NCBI GenBank assembly: GCA_945929845.1
Contig: CAMEON010000016.1
Location: 1 to 38,686, forward strand
Length of the DNA: 38,686 bases
Source of the DNA: an uncultured Clostridia bacterium
Lineage (GTDB): Bacteria > Bacillota > Clostridia > Oscillospirales > CAG-272
Direction: 5' to 3'
Shown here piece by piece: positions 1 through 6,774 of this stretch (its first letter is position 1; every line of letters starts with the position of its first letter). Made by a program: the position numbers and the translations under genes. A model generated the notes under the pieces. It made no database searches. It saw only the letters and a list, made by a program, of their open reading frames with translations, and was not told where the DNA came from.

Positions 1-1
1 C

Positions 2-1138
2 CTGTACGGCATGAGGAACGGGGTGGAGGGTCTGCTCCGGGGGGACATGGTGGATCTGAATGCCTGCTTTGACCCTGCCTGCGGCGGCTGTGCCGAGGAG
101 TTGGACACCCTGACCCTGACACCCGCCGCCGCTCTTGGCTCCTGCCGCCGTCGCCTCCCCGTCCGGGACTCCGACCAGTGGGAGCCGGTGATGGGGCAAC
201 TGCTGGACAGGCTGAAGCAGTATCACATCCGCTACTTCTTCTACATAGGCGGCAACGACTCCATGGACACCGTGGAGAAGCTGTCCGTCTACGCCCAGGC
301 GCAGGGCTATGATATGCGGGTGGTGGGTGTACCGAAGACCATCGACAATGACCTTATGGGTACGGATCACACCCCCGGCTACGGGTCGGCGGCCAAGTAC
401 ATCGCCGTGACCATGGGGGAGATCCTGCGGGATACCGCCGTGTATACGCAACCCGCCGTGACCGTGGTGGAGATCATGGGGCGGGATGCCGGGTGGCTCA
501 CCGCCGCCGCCGCCTTGGGACGGCTGGTCAGCGGGCAGGAGCCGGATCTTGTCTACCTGCCGGAGCGGGTCTTTGATTTTGATGCCTTCTATGAGGATGT
601 GGCGGCGGCTCTGACCCGCCACCCCAGTGTGGTGGTGGCTGTGTCCGAGGGACTGCGGTGCGCCAACGGCTCCTATGTGGGGGAGGGAACCCAGAGCGGC
701 TCGGTGGATGCCTTCGGCCACCGGTACCTGGCGGGTACCGGAAAGGCACTGGAGCTGGCGGTCAGGGAGAGATTCGGATGCAAGGTACGGTCGGTGGAGC
801 TGAATCTGCCCCAGCGGTGTGCCGCCCACCTGCTGTCTGCCCAGGATATTGAGGAGTCCCTGGCGGTGGGGGCCGGTGCCGTGTCTGCCGCCGTGGCAGG
901 GGTCAGCCGGGCTATGATGACCATCCGACGCACCGAGGGCAGTGCGTACGGCTATACCATCGGGCAGGAGGACATCGCCTCCATCGCCAACCGCACCCGC
1001 CAGGTGCCGGACAATTTCATTACCCCCCGGGGCAATCAGGTGACGGACGATTGCCTGCGCTACCTGCTCCCCCTCATCCGGGGAGAGCGATACCCGGTCT
1101 ATGACAAGGGTCTGCCCCGTCAGTATGTGTTTCGGTGA
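2..1138 (+). CDS. pfp: Pyrophosphate-dependent 6-phosphofructokinase (5' truncated by window edge)
   Basis: The frame is open to the left edge (codons for L-Y-G precede the first ATG at 11), so the N-terminus, about 30-40 residues with the first glycine-rich loop, lies outside the window; 378 residues remain. The enzyme phosphorylates fructose 6-phosphate in glycolysis in the cytoplasm. The motifs IGGNDSMDT, PKTIDND and MGRDAGWLT are visible. The lysine of PKTIDND and the aspartate of MGRDAGW are typical of the PPi-using branch, whereas ATP enzymes have PGTIDND and MGRHAG; the phosphoryl donor is therefore inferred to be pyrophosphate, which would make the step reversible. The usual family length of about 410 fits a small truncation. 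No clear plus-strand terminator follows; the hairpin at 1280-1306 has its U-tract on the other strand. Confidence 0.93.
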   Translation: MYGMRNGVEGLLRGDMVDLNACFDPACGGCAEELDTLTLTPAAALGSCRRRLPVRDSDQWEPVMGQLLDRLKQYHIRYFFYIGGNDSMDTVEKLSVYAQAQGYDMRVVGVPKTIDNDLMGTDHTPGYGSAAKYIAVTMGEILRDTAVYTQPAVTVVEIMGRDAGWLTAAAALGRLVSGQEPDLVYLPERVFDFDAFYEDVAAALTRHPSVVVAVSEGLRCANGSYVGEGTQSGSVDAFGHRYLAGTGKALELAVRERFGCKVRSVELNLPQRCAAHLLSAQDIEESLAVGAGAVSAAVAGVSRAMMTIRRTEGSAYGYTIGQEDIASIANRTRQVPDNFITPRGNQVTDDCLRYLLPLIRGERYPVYDKGLPRQYVFR

Positions 1139-1270
1139 GGTACATATTCATGAATGTCAGTGAGACTGCTTGTAAGACCCGGGCGGAGACGGTGCTGTCC
1201 GACAACGACCTGCTGTGTTGTTGCCCGGGGATAGTGAAAGGCTGAAACCGAAGATGTACAACCAAAAGAA

Positions 1271-1306
1271 ATGAAAAAGCCCCCGCCGTTTTTCTGACGG
1301 CGGGGG
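1271..1306 (-). terminator. Intrinsic terminator of the hemolysin III unit
   Basis: A perfect 10-bp stem, CCCCCGCCGT (1280-1289) with ACGGCGGGGG (1297-1306) and a 7-base loop, is followed on the minus strand by GC and then CTTTTTCATTT. It lies about 95 bases past the stop codon of the minus-strand gene and may also block converging transcription from the phosphofructokinase gene. Nothing else is seen in 1139-1400. Confidence 0.85.
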
Positions 1307-1400
1307 AAGCTGTATATATGGAAAATCCGGTGTGCTGTGCAAACTCGGCTTCCACTGGGATGGTATGGCAGTTGAACCTTGCCAGTTGGCAGGTCAGCGG

Positions 1401-2075
1401 TTATAAGATCACATAGAAGAAGATGCCGATGAAGTGCATGATGCTGCCGATCAGGGTGAACACATGGAAGGCCGCATGGGTGTAAGGGATCCTGGTTCCG
1501 AAACCGTAAAGGACAGCCCCCAGGGTGTAGGCCACACCGCCGCCCACCATCCAGAGCAGACCCGGCAGGGTCAGGGCTTCCAGCGTGGGTCGGAAAGCCA
1601 GCATGATGCACCAGCCTACGCCCAGGTAGCAGAGCATGGACAGCGTGGCGTACTTGTGCAGGTCAATGGCGGTGAAGACAGTGGACAGGATGCACAGCCC
1701 CCACACCGCCCCGAACAGCCCCCAGGCCCAGCCCGGCGACACCGGACGGAGGGCGCACAACAGCACCGGTGTGTAGGTGCCGCCGATGAGGATGTTGATG
1801 GCGCAATGATCCAGCACCTGCATGACCTTTTTGGCCATGATGGGATGCAGACCGTGGTACACGCTGGACATGGTGTACAGAAGCACCAGCGAGGCACCGT
1901 AGATAGCTCCGCTCACCACTGCCCAAAGGTCATGGCGCAGGGCGGCGAAGGTCACGCACAGCACCAGTGCCACGATCCCCAGGGCACCGCCGACGATATG
2001 GGATATGGAATGGAATAGCTCCTCCCCCGGGGTATAGTCAGGGAGCGTGCGATCCTTGAGTCTGGTTCTTGTCAT
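1401..2075 (-). CDS. Hemolysin III / PAQR family integral membrane protein
   Basis: A 224-residue hydrophobic protein with about seven membrane segments. The family metal-site signatures are all present: an N-terminal segment with SISHIVGG, SSVYHG after the second or third helix, LDHCAINILIGGTYTP in the middle and THAAFHVFTLIGS near the C-terminus. Bacterial members (YqfA/YplQ/HlyIII type) are usually 200-230 residues, so this is full length. The biochemical role is not settled; PAQR relatives bind zinc and may be membrane hydrolases. GGAG lies 7-9 bases before the chosen ATG at 2075. It sits 116 bases downstream of degV on the same strand with no convincing terminator between them, so co-transcription is possible. 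Confidence 0.9.
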   Translation of the reverse strand: MTRTRLKDRTLPDYTPGEELFHSISHIVGGALGIVALVLCVTFAALRHDLWAVVSGAIYGASLVLLYTMSSVYHGLHPIMAKKVMQVLDHCAINILIGGTYTPVLLCALRPVSPGWAWGLFGAVWGLCILSTVFTAIDLHKYATLSMLCYLGVGWCIMLAFRPTLEALTLPGLLWMVGGGVAYTLGAVLYGFGTRIPYTHAAFHVFTLIGSIMHFIGIFFYVIL

Positions 2076-2191
2076 AAGAAGATCTCCTTTCCTGTGTTCT
2101 GCGGGCTGTATTTGTTATCCGTTCATTATTATTTGCTGTTTAACGGCTTTATATGTTATCTGTTATCCATGCCGCATGATGCGGCTCGGTG

Positions 2192-3076
2192 TCAGCGGCT
2201 CTCCACCCGCACACCGTCACTGCCATAGAAGAACAGAGCCAGTGTGCCGGGGCCGACATGACAGCCGGTGACAGGCTCATACATGACGGTCATGATCTCC
2301 CGGGGCGGCCGATGGCGGCGCAGGAGACTGCACAGGTACTCTGCATCCTCGACACAGTCCCCATGGGCAATGCCGATGGTCTGATTCTCCGGTTCGCTGA
2401 CCAGCTGATCGTACCGCTCGGCCAGCATTTCAATGGACTTCTTCCGTCCTCGGCACTTGCCGTCCGAGACGATGCGTCCTGCGCTGTCTCCCACCAGGAT
2501 GGGCTTGATGCCCAGCGCTGTCCCCAGGAGCGTAGCGGTGCCGGAGAGACGCCCGCCTCTGTGGAGGTAGCGGAGGTCATCCACCGTGAATACCTGGTAC
2601 ATCCGGTGCCGCAGGGCGTTCAGACGGGACGCAACCTCCTCAATGCCGCACCCATCACGCTGCCAGGTCAGGGCTTTCAGTACCAGAAGGCCCTCGCCCA
2701 GGGAGGCACCCAGGGTGTCCACGGTCATGATCTTACGCCCGGGGTACACGCTTCGCATTTCCTCGGCGGCCTGCTCGGCGCAGTGGAAGGAGCCGCTGAT
2801 GCCGGAGGACATGCCAATGTACAGCACATCCTTTCCCTGCAGGAGGTGCGGCTCCATGTAGTCCATGAACTGCCGGGTGTTGATCTGGGAGGTCGTGACG
2901 GCTTTTCCGGCCCGCATGCCGTCATAGAATGTGCGGGCGTTGAAGTCGCTGTGACAGGGAGCGGGTAGTTCCTTGCCGTCCATACAAAGGGTAAACGGAA
3001 CCACGGGCAGTTGCCAGTGCAGGATGGTCTCCCGGGACAGATTGGCTGAAGTATCAGTCATAATTACATAATCCAT
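2192..3076 (-). CDS. DegV family fatty-acid-binding protein
   Basis: About 294 residues. DegV hallmarks are present: N-terminal TDTSANLS, the central YIGMSSGISGSF, VDTLGASLGEGLLV and LHRGGRLSG. DegV proteins bind a fatty acid and, in Firmicutes, several act as FakB-type carriers that present exogenous fatty acids to the kinase FakA; no fakA is in this window, so that role is only inferred. An in-frame ATG lies at 3091, but the internal ATG at 3076 was chosen because GAGGTGA lies six bases before it and translation from it begins MDYVIMTD, the usual DegV start. Expressed divergently from the DUF1836 gene. Confidence 0.92.
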   Translation of the reverse strand: MDYVIMTDTSANLSRETILHWQLPVVPFTLCMDGKELPAPCHSDFNARTFYDGMRAGKAVTTSQINTRQFMDYMEPHLLQGKDVLYIGMSSGISGSFHCAEQAAEEMRSVYPGRKIMTVDTLGASLGEGLLVLKALTWQRDGCGIEEVASRLNALRHRMYQVFTVDDLRYLHRGGRLSGTATLLGTALGIKPILVGDSAGRIVSDGKCRGRKKSIEMLAERYDQLVSEPENQTIGIAHGDCVEDAEYLCSLLRRHRPPREIMTVMYEPVTGCHVGPGTLALFFYGSDGVRVESR

Positions 3077-3109
3077 ATGCTCACCTCGCATAATCTAATA
3101 ACGAATATT

Positions 3110-3138
3110 ATGTTACACCATTTTTCTGATTATGTCAA
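3110..3138 (-). promoter_or_regulatory. Promoter for degV
   Basis: On the minus strand TTGACA (3138-3133), a 17-base spacer and TAACAT (3115-3110, four of six matches to TATAAT). A small inverted repeat, TAATA-5 nt-TATTA, lies just downstream in the 5' untranslated region at about 3096-3110. Confidence 0.55.
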
Positions 3139-3161
3139 TAGCAAAATTGTAAATAAAACTC

Positions 3162-3190
3162 TTGATTTTTTGAACAAAATATGATATACT
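3162..3190 (+). promoter_or_regulatory. Promoter for the DUF1836 gene
   Basis: TTGATT (3162-3167), a 17-base spacer and TATACT (3185-3190). It lies 24 bases from the divergent degV promoter, so the two -35 regions share one short AT-rich patch. Confidence 0.7.
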
Positions 3191-3279
3191 GTATCAAAAG
3201 GTGAAATGGATGGCCTACCGAAGGTGAAGAGCCTCGCAGGATCGCCGTCTGTACCGTACAGGGAAGGATGGTCAAGTGT

Positions 3280-3972
3280 ATGACATACGACAAGGAATTG
3301 GTGGCGGAGAAGCTGCACCGCTGGGATAAGTACCTGAGCAACTACCGTATGCCGCCGTGGGAGAGCATACCGGATCTGGGGCTGTACATGGAGCAGGTGA
3401 TCATCCTGCTCCAGCAGTACCTGGACTACCTGCCGTTGAAGTTCAAGGAGGATCCTCTCATCACAGCGGCTACCGTCAATAATTATGTCCGCATGAAGAT
3501 CATGCCGGAGCCACGGAAGAAGCGGTATTACCGCATCCATCTGGCATACCTGATCCTCATCATGACCCTGAAGCAGAGCCTGAGCATTCAGATGATCGGC
3601 AGGCTCATCCCGGTGGGGCAGTCCGAGGAGCAGATCGAACAGGTGTACCGGGCATATGCCGCACGGCACCGGGCAGTGACAGAGTATTTCGTGGAGCAGG
3701 TGCGCCTGCTGGCGGCTCCCATTCTGGGCTGTACACCCACGGTTCCTATTTCGACACAGGAGCCGGAGGAGCTGGTCGTCATGTCCGCCATGTTCGGCGG
3801 GCTGTCCCGCCTGTTGTCTGAGAAGCTCCTGCTTCTGGAGGGAGCCTCGGAGGAGGAGGGCAACAAGCAGGAGGGGGATGCACCGGCGGCTCCCCCGGAA
3901 CCGGAGGTAGCTCCTGCTGTATCTGTTCCGGTAGAGGACGGGGAGAACGCTGGGAACGATAAGGACGAATAG
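3280..3972 (+). CDS. DUF1836 domain protein
   Basis: About 230 residues. The N-terminal half matches what I know of DUF1836: PPWESIPDLGLYMEQVI, then ITAATVNNYVRM and the basic RKKRYYRIHLAYLILIMTLK, a layout like a MerR-type winged helix with a DNA-reading helix, which suggests but does not prove DNA binding. The last 40 residues are a low-complexity acidic, proline- and alanine-rich tail that looks disordered. The start is uncertain: an ATG at 3268 is directly abutted by GGGAAGG, too close to work, so the next ATG at 3280 (12 bases after that SD-like run) is preferred. The function of the family is not established. Confidence 0.82.
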   Translation: MTYDKELVAEKLHRWDKYLSNYRMPPWESIPDLGLYMEQVIILLQQYLDYLPLKFKEDPLITAATVNNYVRMKIMPEPRKKRYYRIHLAYLILIMTLKQSLSIQMIGRLIPVGQSEEQIEQVYRAYAARHRAVTEYFVEQVRLLAAPILGCTPTVPISTQEPEELVVMSAMFGGLSRLLSEKLLLLEGASEEEGNKQEGDAPAAPPEPEVAPAVSVPVEDGENAGNDKDE

Positions 3973-3976
3973 AGCG

Positions 3977-4156
3977 CTGGGGAAACTTTCTGAAGGAAGT
4001 TTCCCCAGACCCTTTCAAAGACTTTCAAAACAGTGTGCAGAACAGTGTATAATACATGTTTTGATAGTTCTTGGGGGTATGGGGGCGGAAGTTTGCCGTA
4101 TGGCAAACTTCTTGAACTGGCAACGCCAGTTCTCTTCTTATCAAGAAGCCCCCAGG
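3977..4156. repeat. Structured intergenic element (hairpin plus cloverleaf-like fold)
   Basis: Two parts. First, a 14-bp near-perfect stem with a UGAA loop: CTGGGGAAACTT (3977-3988) with AAGTTTCCCCAG (3997-4008). Second, a closed structure: the outer stem CTTGGGGG (4070-4077) with CCCCCAGG (4149-4156) encloses GAAGTTTGCC-GTAT-GGCAAACTTC (4088-4111) and GAACTGGC-AAC-GCCAGTTC (4114-4132); CTTCTTGA (4108-4115) and TCAAGAAG (4141-4148) offer an alternative stem. No open frame of quality lies here. The first hairpin may terminate the DUF1836 transcript, although its T-tract is poor. The rest looks like a non-coding dispersed repeat or a small structured RNA; copy number elsewhere cannot be seen from this window. 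Confidence 0.6.
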
Positions 4157-4213
4157 CGTTCTCCCGCATCCTCGGCTCGTAATAAAATAAAGCCCCGAAT
4201 TTTCAAAAACCCC

Positions 4214-4242
4214 TTGACAAAGGGGGCGATGTGTGTTATAAT
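4214..4242 (+). promoter_or_regulatory. Consensus promoter of the ylxM-ffh operon
   Basis: TTGACA (4214-4219), exactly 17 bases, then TATAAT (4237-4242), with TGT before the -10 (extended -10). The -35 sits in the centre of an inverted repeat, CCCCTT-GACA-AAGGGG. Expected start of transcription is near 4249. Confidence 0.9.
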
Positions 4243-4308
4243 CTGTAAAGCAATTTGCTTTACACCCTTTCGGATGCAGTGGGTCATTGCGGAAAGGCGG
4301 TGTCTGAT

Positions 4309-4653
4309 ATGTTTGAAAAGAATCTCGGGATCGGCTATCTGCTGGATTTCTATGGGGATATACTGCCGGAGCGGCGGCGGGACATCATGGAGCTTTACTA
4401 CAACGATGACCTGTCCCTCTCTGAGATCGCCGAGCAGATGGGCATCACCCGTCAGGCCGTCCGGGAGACGGTCAAGAAGACGGAGGCAGACCTTCTCTTT
4501 TATGAGGAAAAGCTGGGGCTTCTCCGCCGCTTCACCGAAGTACAGACCCATGCGGCCAGGGCCATCGCCCTTTGCGAGGAGGCCGGGGAGCCGGTTTCCG
4601 ACGAGCTGCGCCGGGAGATACATCGGCTGGCGGAGCTGGTCAGCATGAAGTAG
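4309..4653 (+). CDS. ylxM: YlxM/p13-like SRP-associated helix-turn-helix protein
   Basis: About 114 residues, the usual YlxM length. It starts MFEKNLGIGYLLDFYGD and carries the sigma-like helix-turn-helix LSLSEIAEQMGITRQAVRE at roughly residues 43-62, followed by helical segments. The family is found next to ffh or ftsY and is thought to modulate the signal recognition particle. The ATG at 4309 was chosen over an earlier in-frame ATG-less extension because GGAAAGG lies about ten bases upstream and the protein start matches the family. First gene of the operon with ffh, 92 bases upstream of it. Confidence 0.88.
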   Translation: MFEKNLGIGYLLDFYGDILPERRRDIMELYYNDDLSLSEIAEQMGITRQAVRETVKKTEADLLFYEEKLGLLRRFTEVQTHAARAIALCEEAGEPVSDELRREIHRLAELVSMK

Positions 4654-4745
4654 CAGGGCAATGCCCTCGCTCGTTGCAAGCAAAGCGCACGCCATTGGTT
4701 TTTTGCCTTTTGTCTGATAAGCACCTGTGAAAGGAGGCTGTCCTC

Positions 4746-6101
4746 ATGGCTATGTTTCAGAGCCTCAGCGAAAAGCTGGAAAACGCATTCAAAAAATTCA
4801 GGAATAAGGGAAAGCTCACCGAGGCCGATGTCAAGGCCGGTATGCGTGAGATCAAGCTGGCTCTGCTGGAGGCGGATGTCAACTTCAAGGTGGTCAAGGA
4901 TTTCATAAAGATCGTCACAGAGCGGGCTGTGGGCACCGAAGTCATGGAGTCCCTCCTGCCCGGACAGCAGGTGGTCAAGATCGTGGATGAGGAGCTGACC
5001 CGCCTGATGGGCGGTTCCCAGTCCAAGCTGGAGATCGCCTCCAAGCCCCCCACTGTCATCATGATGGTTGGCCTTCAGGGTGCCGGTAAGACCACCCATG
5101 CCGGAAAGCTGGCGGGCATGTATAAGAAACAGGGCAAGCGACCCCTCTTGGTAGCCTGCGATGTCTACCGCCCCGCCGCTATCAAACAGTTGGAGGTGCT
5201 GGGCGAGAAGCTGGGTGTGCCGGTCTTCCAGATGGGAGACAGGGAGGATCCGGTAAGGATCGCCGCCGAGGGCATCCGCCTGGCCGAGCAGAAGGGCTAC
5301 GACATGGTGTTCATCGACACCGCCGGCCGGTTACAGATCGACGAGACCCTGATGAACGAGCTGATCCGCATCAAGGAGAAGGTGCATCCCACCGAGATCC
5401 TGCTGACGGTGGATGCCATGATCGGTCAGGAGTCCGTCAATGTGGCGGAGACCTTCAACAACCTGCTGGACATCACCGGTGTCATCCTGACCAAGCTGGA
5501 CGGCGACACCCGGGGCGGTGCGGCTCTGTCCATCCGCTATGTCACCGGGAAGCCCATCAAGTTCATCGGCGTGGGAGAAAAGCTGGATGCCATTGAGCCT
5601 TTTTACCCCGACCGTATGGCCAACCGCATCCTGGGCATGGGCGATGTGCTGACCCTGATCGACAAGGCTCAACAGCAGTTGGACGAAAAGAAGGCCGCCG
5701 AGTTGGAGCAGAAGATACGGCAATCCACCTTCACGCTGGACGATTACCTGGAGCAGTTTGAGCAGATCAAGGGCATGGGCTCCCTGGATCAGTTGGCCGG
5801 GATGATCCCCGGCATGAAGCCCGGTGCCCTCAAGGATGCCCAGATCGACGAGAAGGCACTGGCACACCAGCAGGCCATCATCCGGGCCATGACCGCCGAG
5901 GAGCGTCGCCGGCCGGATGTGGTGCTCAATGCATCCAGAAAACGCCGCATTGCCGCCGGGAGCGGCACCACGGTGGAGGAGGTCAACAAGCTGCTCAAGC
6001 AGTTTGAGCAGATCCGGAAGCTGATGAAGCAGTTTTCGGACATGGGCCGCACCGGCGGCCGCCGTGGCCGCATGGGCAAGGGCATGAAGCTTCCGTTCTG
6101 A
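4746..6101 (+). CDS. ffh: Signal recognition particle GTPase Ffh (SRP54)
   Basis: 451 residues, full length. It binds signal peptides of nascent membrane proteins together with the 4.5S/SRP RNA and hands ribosomes to FtsY at the membrane. The N domain spans about residues 1-90 and the G domain follows, with the P-loop GLQGAGKTT near residues 109-117, the [12 protein letters not shown] region, DTAGR and [10 protein letters not shown]. The C-terminal M domain (about 325-440) has methionine-rich helices and ends in a basic, glycine-rich tail. The P-loop continues HAGKLAG rather than the commoner TAAKLA. AAAGGAGG precedes the ATG at a good distance. Confidence 0.98.
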   Translation: MAMFQSLSEKLENAFKKFRNKGKLTEADVKAGMREIKLALLEADVNFKVVKDFIKIVTERAVGTEVMESLLPGQQVVKIVDEELTRLMGGSQSKLEIASKPPTVIMMVGLQGAGKTTHAGKLAGMYKKQGKRPLLVACDVYRPAAIKQLEVLGEKLGVPVFQMGDREDPVRIAAEGIRLAEQKGYDMVFIDTAGRLQIDETLMNELIRIKEKVHPTEILLTVDAMIGQESVNVAETFNNLLDITGVILTKLDGDTRGGAALSIRYVTGKPIKFIGVGEKLDAIEPFYPDRMANRILGMGDVLTLIDKAQQQLDEKKAAELEQKIRQSTFTLDDYLEQFEQIKGMGSLDQLAGMIPGMKPGALKDAQIDEKALAHQQAIIRAMTAEERRRPDVVLNASRKRRIAAGSGTTVEEVNKLLKQFEQIRKLMKQFSDMGRTGGRRGRMGKGMKLPF

Positions 6102-6189
6102 CCGGCATCCGACAAGGATGACGGACAGACGAAGTCATATACAAATACCAGAAGCAAAACCAATCATTCATTTTTGGAGGAACAAAATC

Positions 6190-6432
6190 ATGGTCAAGAT
6201 CAGACTGACAAGAATCGGCGCCAAGAAGGCTCCCTGCTACCGTGTTGTCGTTGCCGACAGCCGCTACCCCCGTGACGGTCGTTTCATCGACCTTGTGGGT
6301 ACCTACAACCCCATGACCGACCCTGCCGAGGTCAAGCTGGATGCAGAGAAGGCAAAGGCTTGGATCGCCAAGGGTGCACAGCCCACCGAGACCGTTAAGG
6401 CTCTGTTCAAGAAGAACGGCATCATTGACTGA
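6190..6432 (+). CDS. rpsP: 30S ribosomal protein S16
   Basis: 80 residues starting [25 protein letters not shown] in family style (only the first 15 or so are diagnostic), with [13 protein letters not shown] in the middle. The ATG at 6190 was chosen because GGAGG lies ten bases upstream and S16 starts there; an upstream ATG at 6118 would add 24 residues unlike S16. It follows ffh by 88 bases and precedes khpA by 22 bases, the common Firmicutes order. The usual next genes rimM and trmD are absent; a terminator follows khpA. Confidence 0.97.
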   Translation: MVKIRLTRIGAKKAPCYRVVVADSRYPRDGRFIDLVGTYNPMTDPAEVKLDAEKAKAWIAKGAQPTETVKALFKKNGIID

Positions 6433-6454
6433 CCCTCTGTCGGAGATAGCAAGT

Positions 6455-6691
6455 ATGGCAGAGCTTCAAACGACTTTACACGACATAGCAGCCGCTATTG
6501 TGGACAGTCCGGATGAGGTCAGTGTCACCACCGAGGAGACCGATGACGCCATTACCATGACCCTGCATGTCGCCCCTGACGATATGGGCATGGTCATCGG
6601 CCGCCATGGCCGCATCGCCAAAGCCATCCGCACCGTCATCAAGGCCGCTTCCGCTTCCAGCACCAAACGGGTCAATGTAGAGATCCGCTGA
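6455..6691 (+). CDS. khpA: KH-domain RNA-binding protein KhpA (YlqC)
   Basis: 78 residues with a single KH motif: the GxxG loop is MVIGRHGRIAKAIRTVI at about residues 48-64. KhpA proteins bind RNA, often with KhpB/Jag, and affect cell division and small-RNA biology. The chosen start at 6455 has GGAG about nine bases upstream and lies 22 bases after the rpsP stop. Last gene of the operon; an intrinsic terminator begins 17 bases after its stop. Confidence 0.93.
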   Translation: MAELQTTLHDIAAAIVDSPDEVSVTTEETDDAITMTLHVAPDDMGMVIGRHGRIAKAIRTVIKAASASSTKRVNVEIR

Positions 6692-6707
6692 CGCCGGCAT
6701 AGCAAAA

Positions 6708-6746
6708 CACCCGCACAACGCCCATCCGGCGGTGCGGGTGCTTTTT
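6708..6746. terminator. Bidirectional terminator between khpA and the repeat protein
   Basis: CACCCGCAC (6708-6716) pairs with GTGCGGGTG (6732-6740). On the plus strand CTTTTTCC follows; on the minus strand TTTTGC follows. It can therefore serve the converging khpA and octapeptide-repeat genes. Confidence 0.9.
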
Positions 6747-6774
6747 CCTATGTACGAATACTGCCGGACGGGTC

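Noticed and set aside
2171..2185. GCCGCAT-G-ATGCGGC palindrome as terminator of degV
   Set aside because: No T-run follows on either strand and the loop is too small for a normal terminator hairpin unless the inner pairs open.
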